Shown here piece after piece: positions 41,183 through 49,645 of a stretch of 64,000 nt of DNA. A program made the position numbers and the translations under genes. Origin of the DNA: Caldisericia bacterium (GTDB taxonomy: Bacteria; Caldisericota; Caldisericia; B22-G15). Location of the stretch: assembly GCA_030018355.1 (NCBI GenBank), contig JASEFN010000001.1, positions 62,001 to 126,000 on the forward strand, in the 5' to 3' direction. Under the pieces are notes generated by a model, which was given only the letters and a program-made list of their open reading frames with translations, was not told where the DNA came from and did no database searches. Positions within the stretch are counted from its first letter, which is position 1. Each line of letters opens with the position of its first letter.

Positions 41183-43384
41183 ATGAAAAAAAGAGTAAAT
41201 ATAGAAGTTGAAGGGATGCATTGTGCATCCTGTGTAAATACAGTTAAAAAAGCAATTGAAAGTGCACAGGGAGTTTCAGATGTTGATGTTAATTTAGTAA
41301 CAAACACTGCTACTTTTTATTATGATCCTGAAATAATAACTTTAAAGGAAATTCAAGAAAAAGTAAAAAAAGTTGGATATTCACTTAAATTAAATATTGA
41401 AGAAGAGGAAAAAGAACTTAAAAAGGCGAAAAATCTTTTAATTTATTCAATTATTTTTCTTATTCCAATAGTTACAATAATGGTAATTCATATGTTTAAT
41501 ATTTTTATGATTCCACAAATATCAATCATTGAAACAACTCTTTCTTCTTTAATTATTTTTGGAATAGGATACAGAATACATAAATCTGCTTTTTTCTCGC
41601 TTTTAAATAAAACAATAAATATGGATTTACTTATTTCTCTTGGAACAATTTCAAGTTTTATTACTGGTATTTTTGAATTGTTTGGAATTAAAATTTCAAA
41701 TTTCTCTTTTGTTGGTGCAATGATAACATTTTTCTTCCTTCTTGGAAAATATCTTGAGGCACTTGCCAAAGGAAAAGCATCTAAAGAAATAAAATCTCTT
41801 CTTGAAATTGGAGCTAAAAAAGCAAGAATAATAGTTGATGAAACCGAAGTGGAAGTAGACATTAACCAGATAGAACCAGGTGATATTATGGTTGTAAAAC
41901 CATTTGAAAAAATTCCAACAGATGGAGTAATAATTGAAGGCAAAACAACCATAAATGAATCAATGGTAACCGGTGAATCTAATGAAGTGTTTAAAAAAGA
42001 GGGAGACGAAGTAATTGGTGGAACTTTAAATGGAAGTGGAAAAATTTTAGTTAAAGTTATTAAAAGAAGCGATGAAACATTTTTAGCAAATCTAATTAAA
42101 CTTGTTGAGGAAGCACAAAAATCAAAAGTTCCTATTCAACAACTTGCAGATAAAATAACAACTTATTTTGTTCCTTCTGTTTTAATAATTTCTCTTTTAT
42201 CATTTCTATTTTCTTTTTTCTTCTATGAAACATCAAGGACAATTCTTATTAATGCATCAAAATTTATTCCTTGGATAAATCCTGAAATTAATAGAATTTC
42301 GTTATCTATCTATTCGATGATTGCAACCCTTGTTATTGCATGTCCATGTGCGTTAGGCCTTGCAACACCTACTGCAATAATGGTGAGTAGTGGTATAAGT
42401 GCAAAAAGAGGAATTTTTATAAGAAATGGTGAAGCAATTCAGAGAATGAAGGATATTAACACAATTGTTTTTGATAAAACAGGAACTTTAACTTATGGAG
42501 AACCTGAAGTTATAGATATTTTTGATTTTACATCACAAAATGATGGATTTAGGATTTCTGCTTCTTTAGAAAATAATTCAAGTCATTCACTTGGGAAAAG
42601 TATCATTAAAAAATATTTAGAGACAGAAAAAGACTTTTTCTCTGTTTTAGATTATGAAGAAATTCCAGGAATTGGGGTTAAAGGAAAAATAGAAGGCAAA
42701 GAATATATTTTAGGCAAACCAAAAGAAATTTTAAAATTAATTAAAAATGGTAATGACAAAATTAATTTAATTGAAAATTTAGAAAAAGATGGAAAAACTG
42801 TAATACTTTTAAGTGATTTCAAAGAAATCTTAACAATAATTTCATTGAGAGACAAATTAAGAGAAGAATCAAAAGAACTCATAAATGAATTAAAGAGAAT
42901 GAATATTGAACCAATACTTGCGACAGGAGATAACATAAATTATGCTTTATGGGTAAGAGATGTACTAAAAATAGATAGATTTTTTGCAGAAGTTCTTCCA
43001 GAAGATAAATTAAAAATTATAAAAGAGTTACAGAATGAAGGAAGAATTGTTGCAATGGTTGGTGATGGAATAAATGATGCACCAAGTTTAAAACAAGCAG
43101 ATGTAGGAATTGCAATGGGAACAGGAAGTGATACTGCTATAGAAACAGGCGATATTGTTCTTCTAAAAGGATCACTTTCTAATGTTATAAAAGCGATTAA
43201 AATATCTAAAGCAACATTTAAGAAAATAAAAGAAAATTTATTTTGGGCATTCTTCTATAACATAATAGCAATTCCACTTGCTTTTTTGGGTCTCCTTCAT
43301 CCAATCATTGCGGAAATTGCAATGGCTTTAAGTTCAATAAATGTGATAACAAATTCTTTAAGATTGAATAAAATAAAAATTTAA
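41183..43384 (+). CDS. copA: Copper-exporting P1B-type ATPase, 733 aa
   Basis: One N-terminal HMA domain (GMHCASC), eight membrane helices and the soluble domains of a Cu(I) ATPase are present. They include VTGES in the actuator domain, CPC in the membrane (IACPCALGLATPT), DKTGT for phosphorylation, GDGINDAP and the TM7-8 signature FYNIIAIP with ALSSINVITNSLRL, diagnostic for Cu(I). Two usually conserved spots differ. The nucleotide-domain SEHPL is SSHSL (His468-Ser469), and TGESxPV is TGESNEV. Whether these lower turnover is unknown. It exports Cu(I) from the cytoplasm. Confidence 0.92.
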   Translation: MKKRVNIEVEGMHCASCVNTVKKAIESAQGVSDVDVNLVTNTATFYYDPEIITLKEIQEKVKKVGYSLKLNIEEEEKELKKAKNLLIYSIIFLIPIVTIMVIHMFNIFMIPQISIIETTLSSLIIFGIGYRIHKSAFFSLLNKTINMDLLISLGTISSFITGIFELFGIKISNFSFVGAMITFFFLLGKYLEALAKGKASKEIKSLLEIGAKKARIIVDETEVEVDINQIEPGDIMVVKPFEKIPTDGVIIEGKTTINESMVTGESNEVFKKEGDEVIGGTLNGSGKILVKVIKRSDETFLANLIKLVEEAQKSKVPIQQLADKITTYFVPSVLIISLLSFLFSFFFYETSRTILINASKFIPWINPEINRISLSIYSMIATLVIACPCALGLATPTAIMVSSGISAKRGIFIRNGEAIQRMKDINTIVFDKTGTLTYGEPEVIDIFDFTSQNDGFRISASLENNSSHSLGKSIIKKYLETEKDFFSVLDYEEIPGIGVKGKIEGKEYILGKPKEILKLIKNGNDKINLIENLEKDGKTVILLSDFKEILTIISLRDKLREESKELINELKRMNIEPILATGDNINYALWVRDVLKIDRFFAEVLPEDKLKIIKELQNEGRIVAMVGDGINDAPSLKQADVGIAMGTGSDTAIETGDIVLLKGSLSNVIKAIKISKATFKKIKENLFWAFFYNIIAIPLAFLGLLHPIIAEIAMALSSINVITNSLRLNKIKI

Positions 43385-43398
43385 AAAGGAGGTTATTT

Positions 43399-43572
43399 AT
43401 GAAGCATATTGATCCTGTATGTGGGATGATAGTTAAAGAAGAAGATAGCATAAGTTTTGAATATAAAGGTAAAATATATTATTTTTGTAGTGAATTTTGT
43501 TATGAAAAGTTTAAAGAGAATCCTGAAAAGTATCTAGATTCAAATTATAAAAAAGACATGAAAAAAGATTAA
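43399..43572 (+). CDS. YHS-domain metal-binding protein, 57 aa
   Basis: The short protein holds one YHS domain: DPVCGMIV at the start and YYFCSEFCYEKFKENPEKY at the end, with the Cys residues that bind metal. The strong AAAGGAGG precedes the ATG and it lies 14 nt after copA, so it is the last gene of the copper operon. YHS proteins in such operons are thought to hand over or hold copper. It ends 1 nt before the convergent fakA stop. Confidence 0.9.
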   Translation: MKHIDPVCGMIVKEEDSISFEYKGKIYYFCSEFCYEKFKENPEKYLDSNYKKDMKKD

Positions 43573-43573
43573 T

Positions 43574-45109
43574 TTATTTTATGCTATATATGATAGTATA
43601 AATTTTCTGTCCGCCATCATAGGCTATTAAATCAACTAAATTATATTCATTCAATATTTTAAATCTTATCTCTTCTTGAGAGTTATAATGTAATTCTTCT
43701 CCAAATACAACAACAATTTCTTGTATTTTTGAATTAATCTTTTTTAAAAGTGAAATAAAAAGTTTAGATGGATCATCACCCTTTAAAATAATTTCATTAT
43801 TTAGCGTTGCAAAAAATTCTCCTCTCGAAATTTCCAAATTATTGAATTTTGTGTCTCTATCTGACCTTGCTATATAACCTGATTTAATGTTTTCAATAGA
43901 TTTCATCATATTAATAATATTTTCCTTAAAACTTAAAGAACCATCAAAATTCAAAAGAGCAATAATTCCTTCTGTAATAAATTTTGTTTCTAAATATTCT
44001 AATCTTTTAAAAGTTTTATCTTTTAAATTCTTAATTGTTAAAATCAGATCCTTATCATTAGGAAGAATTATAATTTTTTCACTTGGTATATCATTCACAG
44101 TTTCAAGAATTTCTTCTAATGATGGCTTCTCATTTATATCCATAACAATAGTTGATCCAAGAGAATAAAAGAGATCTGTTATTTTATCGCTTAAAGAAAA
44201 TGTTACAATTCCAATATCAATATCATATAAAAACCTCAGTTGTTGTTTTCTCATATCTCTTGATATTACTTCTTTTACTTCTCCTAAATTTTTGAAGAAT
44301 TCATTTATTTCATTTAGTTTATTTGTATGAATGTGAATTTTTAATTCACTATCTTCTTTTAAAACAATAATTGAATTACCAAATTCTTTTAATTTTTTCT
44401 TTAATTGAGGTAACTCAATAAAATTTGTTATGTATGCTTCTACACAATATCTAAAACTGGGCTTTCTTCTCCACAACGAAGGAATAAGTTCGTCAAATTT
44501 TATCATTTCTCTTTGATAAAATTCATTATTAAAAGTCTTAAGGAGTGCCTCAAGAAACAAAACAAAACCCTCTCCACCCGCATCAACAACATGTGCATCT
44601 TTAAGAATTGGAAGAAGATCCGGAGTTTTCTTTAAAGCCTCAACCCCCTTAAAATAAGCATTTCTAATCATCTCATTTATATCATTACCTTTCTTTAAAC
44701 CTTCAAGTGCTTCCCTAATTACTGTTATAATTGTTCCTTCAACTGGATTATCTATAATTTCATAAGATAATTTATATCCTTTTTCAAAACCCTCTTTAAT
44801 TTTTCTAATTTCATCACAGTCCTCTTTAAGTATCTCTTCCAAAAAACCTTTTATAAATTGGGAAAAAATTATTCCTGAGTTTCCGTGTGCCTTTAACACT
44901 ATTCTTTCTTTTACAAAATTCAAAAATTCTTTATCACTTAAATTTTCTTTTGATTCAATTGTCTCTTTTAAGGTTTTACACATGTTTGTTCCAGTATCAC
45001 CATCTGGAACAGGGAAAACATTTAAATTGTTTATATATGCCTCTTTTTCTTCAAGTTTTCTTAAAGTCAAAAAGAGTGTTTCTTTTATTTTTCTATAAAT
45101 TTCACTCAT
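43574..45109 (-). CDS. fakA: Fatty acid kinase FakA (DAK2/YloV family), 511 aa
   Basis: The N-terminal DhaL-like kinase domain shows NVFPVPDGDTGTNM (nucleotide/Mg2+ site) and KAHGNSGIIFSQFIKGF, then VVDAGGEGFVLFLEAL. The middle and C-terminal parts match the YloV/FakA region that binds the FakB partner. FakA phosphorylates FakB-bound fatty acids to acyl-phosphates, which PlsX and PlsY use to begin phospholipids. Length (about 510-550) is normal. It overlaps plsY by ATGA, and two DegV/FakB genes are in the window. Confidence 0.9.
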   Translation of the reverse strand: MSEIYRKIKETLFLTLRKLEEKEAYINNLNVFPVPDGDTGTNMCKTLKETIESKENLSDKEFLNFVKERIVLKAHGNSGIIFSQFIKGFLEEILKEDCDEIRKIKEGFEKGYKLSYEIIDNPVEGTIITVIREALEGLKKGNDINEMIRNAYFKGVEALKKTPDLLPILKDAHVVDAGGEGFVLFLEALLKTFNNEFYQREMIKFDELIPSLWRRKPSFRYCVEAYITNFIELPQLKKKLKEFGNSIIVLKEDSELKIHIHTNKLNEINEFFKNLGEVKEVISRDMRKQQLRFLYDIDIGIVTFSLSDKITDLFYSLGSTIVMDINEKPSLEEILETVNDIPSEKIIILPNDKDLILTIKNLKDKTFKRLEYLETKFITEGIIALLNFDGSLSFKENIINMMKSIENIKSGYIARSDRDTKFNNLEISRGEFFATLNNEIILKGDDPSKLFISLLKKINSKIQEIVVVFGEELHYNSQEEIRFKILNEYNLVDLIAYDGGQKIYTIIYSIK

Positions 45110-45711
45110 CTCATTCTCTTTTTTTGAAAAAGTATTACTTGAAGACCTCTAAAAAGCAAAAGTATACCTGCAATTATTACAAGTAAAGGAAATGGATAGA
45201 ATGGATATTTTCTACTTAAAATAATAAACATGGTTATTAATCCAAATACAGCACCAAATGGAACTGCTCCCATAAATTTTATTAGCCTATTTAATTTTAA
45301 AAATTTATATAGAATTGCAAAAAGTGAGCCAACTAAAAATGAAATAAGTGTCTCAAAAGGGAAAAGAGTCAACGCAAATCCTATTGTTGCACCAACTCCT
45401 TGTCCTCCTCTAAAACCAAAATAGATTGGATAATTATTTCCAAGAATTAAAAAAATATACGAAAGAATAATTGTGATTTCATTTTTACTAAATGAAATAA
45501 CAAGAAAAGCAATAAATGCACCTTTTAAAATATCAAGTAGACCAACAAGTGATCCAAAGCCAATTCCATATTGTCTTACTGCTCCTGATCCTCCTGGAAA
45601 ATCTTTGTTTCTTATATCTTCTTTTTTTATTAATTTCGCTAAAATAATTCCAGATGTTAGTGAACCAATAAAATATGAAAGAGTAATTAATATAAAATCA
45701 ATGACCCTCAT
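45106..45711 (-). CDS. plsY: Acyl-phosphate:glycerol-3-phosphate acyltransferase PlsY, 201 aa
   Basis: A five-helix membrane protein of normal length with the PlsY motifs GSLTSGIILAKL, then FPGGSGAVRQYGIGFGS (glycerol-phosphate binding) and FRGGQGVGATIGFAL. It acylates the 1-position of glycerol-3-phosphate with acyl-phosphate. The ATG at 45711 is preceded by GGAGGTG at 11 nt; a GTG four codons earlier would sit inside that Shine-Dalgarno. It lies between the FakB-like and FakA genes, a compact acyl-phosphate pathway. Confidence 0.92.
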   Translation of the reverse strand: MRVIDFILITLSYFIGSLTSGIILAKLIKKEDIRNKDFPGGSGAVRQYGIGFGSLVGLLDILKGAFIAFLVISFSKNEITIILSYIFLILGNNYPIYFGFRGGQGVGATIGFALTLFPFETLISFLVGSLFAILYKFLKLNRLIKFMGAVPFGAVFGLITMFIILSRKYPFYPFPLLVIIAGILLLFRGLQVILFQKKRMR

Positions 45712-46555
45712 TCTCTTTTTCACCTCCTATAAATGAAACACCAAAGGCACCAGTTAAAACTGCATAACCCATAATCGGAGTGAATGGTACAGTATAAATT
45801 TTTTTCTCTTTAAATACTTTATTTATTTCATTTTTAAAAAACTCAATTTCTTCATCTTTAAAATTTATATGCATGCAAAAAATTAAATTTTCTTTTATCT
45901 CTCTTTTTATAATTTCAATTAGTTTTAAAATTCCATCAAATCTATCTTTTGAAAGTGTCACTTTTTTTATTTTTCCAAAGTCAATTGAAACAATAGGCTT
46001 TAAAGATAAAAGTGCTCCAAAATCAGATAAAATTTTTGGAATTCTTCCTGTTCTATAGACATCCTTTAAAGAATCAATGTAAACATAAGTTTTAATTTTA
46101 TTAACCAAATCTTTGATGTTTAAAATTATTTCATTAAAAGGTATATTATTTTCAATTAATTCAATAACTTTATAAGTTAAAATACCTTCACCACTTCCTG
46201 CATTTAACGAATCTATAACTTCTATTTGTTTATTCAAAACTAAATCTTTTGCGATTAAGGCATTTTTATAACACCCACTAATTGTTGAGGATATCGTTAT
46301 ACATATAATTTTTTCTTCCTCAATTTTATTGTAAGTGTCTAAAAAATCTTCAACTTTTGGAGGATATGCTTTAAATTCTAAAAATTTTTTACTCTCAAAT
46401 ATTTTAAAAATTTCTTCATTTGTTATATCAATTGAATCTCTATAAACTTTATTTTCTATCTCAAAATAAAATGGAACTTGTATAATATTATATTTCTTTA
46501 TTAATTCTTTAGGTAAATTAGCAGTTGAATCAGTTATAACTCTAATCCTTTCCAT
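45698..46555 (-). CDS. DegV family fatty-acid-binding protein (FakB), 285 aa
   Basis: DegV signatures are present: IRVITDSTANLPKEL at the N-terminus and TISSTISGCYKNA in the middle, with YRTGRIPKI later. In the family, FakB binds one fatty acid and hands it to FakA, encoded two genes downstream, and PlsY lies between them. The ATG at 46555 was chosen over an adjacent TTG. TAAAAT lies 7 nt upstream, but an AGGTGAT could also serve as Shine-Dalgarno, so start mode is unclear. The 3' end overlaps plsY by 14 nt. Confidence 0.9.
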   Translation of the reverse strand: MERIRVITDSTANLPKELIKKYNIIQVPFYFEIENKVYRDSIDITNEEIFKIFESKKFLEFKAYPPKVEDFLDTYNKIEEEKIICITISSTISGCYKNALIAKDLVLNKQIEVIDSLNAGSGEGILTYKVIELIENNIPFNEIILNIKDLVNKIKTYVYIDSLKDVYRTGRIPKILSDFGALLSLKPIVSIDFGKIKKVTLSKDRFDGILKLIEIIKREIKENLIFCMHINFKDEEIEFFKNEINKVFKEKKIYTVPFTPIMGYAVLTGAFGVSFIGGEKENEGH

Positions 46556-46580
46556 CAATTACATTTTATCACCTACCATT

Positions 46581-47345
46581 TTAAACATGCCAAAAGAATT
46601 TTGGTTTTGTTCTACCATAAATTGCAAAACTTTTTCCCTTATGATATGCCCAAAGTTGGTCACCATAATCATAATGCCACCATTCATTAGAAAAATTTGA
46701 AAAATCAAAATAATTCATTAAATGAAAAAGGAGTCTTCTATTTTTTAATATTTCAAATTCTTTTTCATTTAATTCTTCTCCTCTTTCTAATTTTTCTTCA
46801 AAATATCTTGTTTTTGCAATATCACTCATTTCATCAAAATATGTTCCCATTTCAAGCATTCTTCCTTTATCATCACATATAGAAAGATCTATTGCGCCAC
46901 CTGTATTATGTGGAGATGGTTTTGTTTCATCAAAAGAAGGTAAAGCAACAAAATTTAAAGTCAATTTTATTAATTCTTCTTCGACCAAATCTGGATTCTC
47001 TTTTCTTAATTTTTCTTTGTATGTATCAAAAAGAGATTGTTGTAATTCGACAGGTCTATAGGCATCAAAAATGACAAATTTATAACCTTTTGGTAATAGT
47101 TCACTTGCCTTAATTAGTTTTTCATATATAGATATCCTTGTATAACAAACAGATATTGCATTTTTTAATCCTTGGATAAAATATTCTGGGTGATTTATTA
47201 TTTTTTCTGGGTAAAGATCAAGAGATACAAGATCTTCATTACATTCAATAATTTTTATTTTTCTTATCTCTTCCCAATTTTCCTTTTTTAAGAGAGGTAT
47301 TGGAGTTTCAATAAATTTTAAAATTAATTCATTTGAATTATTCAT
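46581..47345 (-). CDS. VanX/DdpX-type D-Ala-D-Ala dipeptidase, 254 aa
   Basis: Zinc-ligand motifs of M15D peptidases are seen: SPHNTGGAIDLS (the SxHxxGxAxD motif) and NEWWHYDYG (ExWH motif). FDAYRPVELQQ contains the catalytic Arg. These enzymes hydrolyse D-Ala-D-Ala, for vancomycin resistance or wall recycling. Without vanH/vanA neighbours, recycling or nutrition is the likelier role. AAGGAG precedes the ATG, and the terminator hairpin of the upstream DUF819 gene ends only about 20 nt before, so readthrough may supply its transcript. Confidence 0.9.
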   Translation of the reverse strand: MNNSNELILKFIETPIPLLKKENWEEIRKIKIIECNEDLVSLDLYPEKIINHPEYFIQGLKNAISVCYTRISIYEKLIKASELLPKGYKFVIFDAYRPVELQQSLFDTYKEKLRKENPDLVEEELIKLTLNFVALPSFDETKPSPHNTGGAIDLSICDDKGRMLEMGTYFDEMSDIAKTRYFEEKLERGEELNEKEFEILKNRRLLFHLMNYFDFSNFSNEWWHYDYGDQLWAYHKGKSFAIYGRTKPKFFWHV

Positions 47346-47360
47346 AGTTGACTCCTTAAA

Positions 47361-47392
47361 AATAAAAAAGCCCTCAGCTCTCTGCTGAGGGC
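47361..47392 (-). terminator. Terminator of the DUF819 gene, possible attenuator for the dipeptidase
   Basis: Stem GCCCTCAGC (47370-47378), loop TCTCT, GCTGAGGGC (47384-47392). On the minus strand it is followed by TTTTTTATTTTT. It lies between the DUF819 stop and the VanX-like ribosome-binding site, so it both ends the first and gates the second. Confidence 0.9.
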
Positions 47393-47409
47393 ATAAATTT
47401 AAAATTTGT

Positions 47410-48642
47410 TTAGAAGTGGAAAATACCTTTTAATAGATACCCAACAAATGTGCCTAAATAATTCCCTATAATATATCCCCATATCCCAACAAGAATTGCA
47501 GGAACAATTAATTTTGTCCATCCTTTTGCTATAGCCATACCTGCAGCAGTTGATGGTCCACCAAGGTTTGCATTTGAAGCGAGAACACACTCTTCAACAC
47601 TATATTTAAATGCTTTTCCGACTCCTAAAGTAAAAACAATATTTATAATTGCCATAACAAGGCAGAAAAGAAGCAGCACGGGTGCTTTTGTAATAATCTC
47701 ATATAAACTTGCTGGAATTCCTATAACTACAAAGAATAAATAAATCATAAACATTCCAATTTCATTTGAACCCGGAATTTTTGGTAAGAAATTGGGGAAA
47801 AGGGTAGCAAGAATGAGTGTAATAATTGGTATTATCAAATAAATCTGTCCAAAAATTAATCTTATAATAAAAAGAAAACCAGTAGCATCTCCAGGGATAA
47901 CTGTTTTAACCCATGTTGTAAATTTAACAGAAATAAAAACAATAACAAATGCTATTGCAAGGTTTTTTGCAATATCAAGTAAAGAAATTTCTTTTCTTTT
48001 CCAATACATTGCTGCTCTTGTTTTCTCTTGCAAATCTTTTGACTCATTTTCTAATTTTTCAACTTCATCTTCATATGGATGAGGAAATCTTTTCCTAAAG
48101 AAGGTCCATGATGGAATTGCAAGAAGAATTATGAATGCAATTGCCATATTTAAATTATCCGCAACAGTTAGAGCACCTATTAAATTTTCACTTGCTTCAA
48201 AAATTTTAGAAAGAGCAACAAAGTTAACTCCTCCTCCAATATAAGATCCAGTCATCATTCCTGCAGCCTTAAAGTACTCAGGAATAAATGTCCCGAAAAG
48301 AAGGGTTGCAATAAAAGCACCAAGAATTGTACCAACTGCAGAAATATTGAAAATCCCAAACATTCTTCCAGATTCTTTAAGAATTTTTTTTAAATCTGCT
48401 TGAAAGAGAAGTAATGTTACAGCAAGAGGTAAAATATAAGTCCAAACATTATCCCATACAGGTGAATCCGTTGGAACAATTCTTAAATTTGTTGCAGCAA
48501 GACCAAAAATTAAAGCAATAACTGCTCCACTAATTTTTGATGCCCATTTGTACTTCTGTTCAAGATAAATTGAAAGAGATGCAGCAACAACAAGAAATGT
48601 CCATAGAGCCCATGTGTCATCAGGTTTAAACAATGTTGTCAC
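47410..48642 (-). CDS. DUF819 family transporter-like membrane protein, 410 aa
   Basis: A ten-helix membrane protein with the DUF819 (YjcL-like) pattern: an N-terminal LEQKYKWASKISGAVIALI, then AAGMMTGSYIGGGVNFVALS with its glycine-rich helix, and a late NANLGGPSTAAGMA. These look like paired inverted-repeat motifs of a secondary transporter. The substrate is unknown; peptide or amino-acid transport would suit its dipeptidase neighbour. The start is GTG with GGAGG upstream. It diverges from the fluoride riboswitch transcript. Confidence 0.85.
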   Translation of the reverse strand: MTTLFKPDDTWALWTFLVVAASLSIYLEQKYKWASKISGAVIALIFGLAATNLRIVPTDSPVWDNVWTYILPLAVTLLLFQADLKKILKESGRMFGIFNISAVGTILGAFIATLLFGTFIPEYFKAAGMMTGSYIGGGVNFVALSKIFEASENLIGALTVADNLNMAIAFIILLAIPSWTFFRKRFPHPYEDEVEKLENESKDLQEKTRAAMYWKRKEISLLDIAKNLAIAFVIVFISVKFTTWVKTVIPGDATGFLFIIRLIFGQIYLIIPIITLILATLFPNFLPKIPGSNEIGMFMIYLFFVVIGIPASLYEIITKAPVLLLFCLVMAIINIVFTLGVGKAFKYSVEECVLASNANLGGPSTAAGMAIAKGWTKLIVPAILVGIWGYIIGNYLGTFVGYLLKGIFHF

Positions 48643-48692
48643 TATCCACCTCCTTAAGATTTTGAATTGTTTATATTATAACAAATTTTAAG

Positions 48693-48720
48693 TTGACAAT
48701 TAAATCTTTGGGTATAAAAT
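48693..48720 (+). promoter_or_regulatory. Promoter of the riboswitch transcript
   Basis: TTGACA (48693-48698) and TAAAAT (48715-48720) are 16 nt apart. Transcription would start near 48727, just before the aptamer. Confidence 0.75.
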
Positions 48721-48732
48721 TATATAAAAATT

Positions 48733-48797
48733 AAGGCAATGGAGTCTGCCTTATAAATCTCTTTTAAGAGTGATGACTCCTATTAAAAGGAGTGTAT
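48733..48797 (+). promoter_or_regulatory. Fluoride (crcB-type) riboswitch with Shine-Dalgarno-hiding platform
   Basis: The aptamer fits the crcB motif. A stem AAGGCA (48733-48738) pairs with TGCCTT (48747-48752) around the loop AUGGAGUC. A short hairpin CTCU/AGAG follows (48759-48770), then TGATGACTCC. The loop GGAGTC (48741-48746) can pair with GACTCC (48775-48780) as the pseudoknot. ACTCCT (48776-48781) can instead pair with AGGAGT (48788-48793), the ribosome-binding site of the next gene. The two pairings exclude each other, so bound fluoride should free the Shine-Dalgarno and switch translation on. The motif is known from fluoride riboswitches; the gene it controls here is not. Confidence 0.9.
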
Positions 48798-49037
48798 ATG
48801 GAAAAAGAGACTCTTTCATATGAAGAACTTAAAGAAAAAGTTGAAAATTTAATTCAAGAAAATATGAAATTATCAAAACTGAATGCAACACTTAACTTTA
48901 AATTATATTCTGCTCTGAAAGAGATAGAAAAACTTAATTTTGAAATAGGAGCACTTAAAGGAGAAATACTTTTTTTAAAACAAGCACTTGAAAATGCAAA
49001 AAACAAATTAAAGAAATATAATGAAGAGATATTTTAA
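48798..49037 (+). CDS. Coiled-coil protein under the fluoride riboswitch, 79 aa
   Basis: The protein is a single continuous heptad-repeat coiled coil with Leu/Ile at a/d positions (LNATLNFKLYSALKEIEKLN, then FLKQALENAKNKL). It has no membrane segment or metal-binding cluster and is unlike CrcB/Fluc, ClC-F or known fluoride-riboswitch genes. The ATG at 48798 lies 5 nt after AAAGGAG; a GTG two codons earlier overlaps the Shine-Dalgarno. It could be a dimer-forming regulator or scaffold. The gene is alone on its transcript and ends 2 nt before a convergent gene. Confidence 0.8.
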   Translation: MEKETLSYEELKEKVENLIQENMKLSKLNATLNFKLYSALKEIEKLNFEIGALKGEILFLKQALENAKNKLKKYNEEIF

Positions 49038-49039
49038 AT

Positions 49040-49597
49040 TTAAATTTTTATTTTCTTTATCTCATTTTTATTTGTTGTAAATAAATTTCCGCCAACATGT
49101 AAAAGTAAATTAATTTTAGTTAGATCCCAATGTTTATCAAAAAAATCCTCTTCTACTTTAACATTTAAAACTTCACCTAAAATAATTACATGATCTAACT
49201 CTTTTTTATCAATAATATCAATAACTTTACACTCGATGTTTGCGATACACTCTTTAATTGATGGCACACTCACAAAATCAGATTCAATTGGTGTAAAACC
49301 AGTTAATTCAAATTTATCTTTTTCTCTTCCACTATAAGTTCCACAAATAAGAGACTCTTTTGAATATCTTATATCTGGAATATTTACAACAAATTCTTTA
49401 TTCTCAAGAAGAAGTTTATATGAATATCTTTCTCTTCTTAATGCAAAAGTTAAAACTGGTGGCGTTATGCTTAAAGGAGTAATCCATGCAATTGCTATAA
49501 TATTTGGTTTTTTGTCATTTCCCATTGTTGTTATAAGTGTTGTCGGGTAAGGATGAAGTATTGATGTAAAATTATTAACTTTTATAACTTTTTTCAT
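49040..49597 (-). CDS. Flavin reductase / flavoredoxin family protein, 185 aa
   Basis: The protein has the FMN-binding flavin-reductase-like fold: HPYPTTLITTMG, then ITPLSITPPVLTFALR and an FVVNIPD strand, as in flavoredoxin and the HpaC/Flr group. Length is normal. It moves electrons between NAD(P)H or ferredoxin-type donors and FMN. GGAGG precedes the ATG. It diverges from the flavodoxin gene with a short gap, so the two redox proteins may be co-controlled. Confidence 0.87.
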   Translation of the reverse strand: MKKVIKVNNFTSILHPYPTTLITTMGNDKKPNIIAIAWITPLSITPPVLTFALRRERYSYKLLLENKEFVVNIPDIRYSKESLICGTYSGREKDKFELTGFTPIESDFVSVPSIKECIANIECKVIDIIDKKELDHVIILGEVLNVKVEEDFFDKHWDLTKINLLLHVGGNLFTTNKNEIKKIKI

Positions 49598-49645
49598 ATT
49601 TCCCTCCTTATTTAAATTTTATTATCATTATATAAGGAGGTAAAG

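Noticed and set aside
41488-41952. Long minus-strand open frame opposite copA
   Set aside because: It mirrors codon bias of copA, has no ribosome-binding site and no recognisable motif.
46555-46575. degV at 45698 as a firm leaderless gene
   Set aside because: An AGGTGAT stretch could be a Shine-Dalgarno, so the leaderless reading is not secure.
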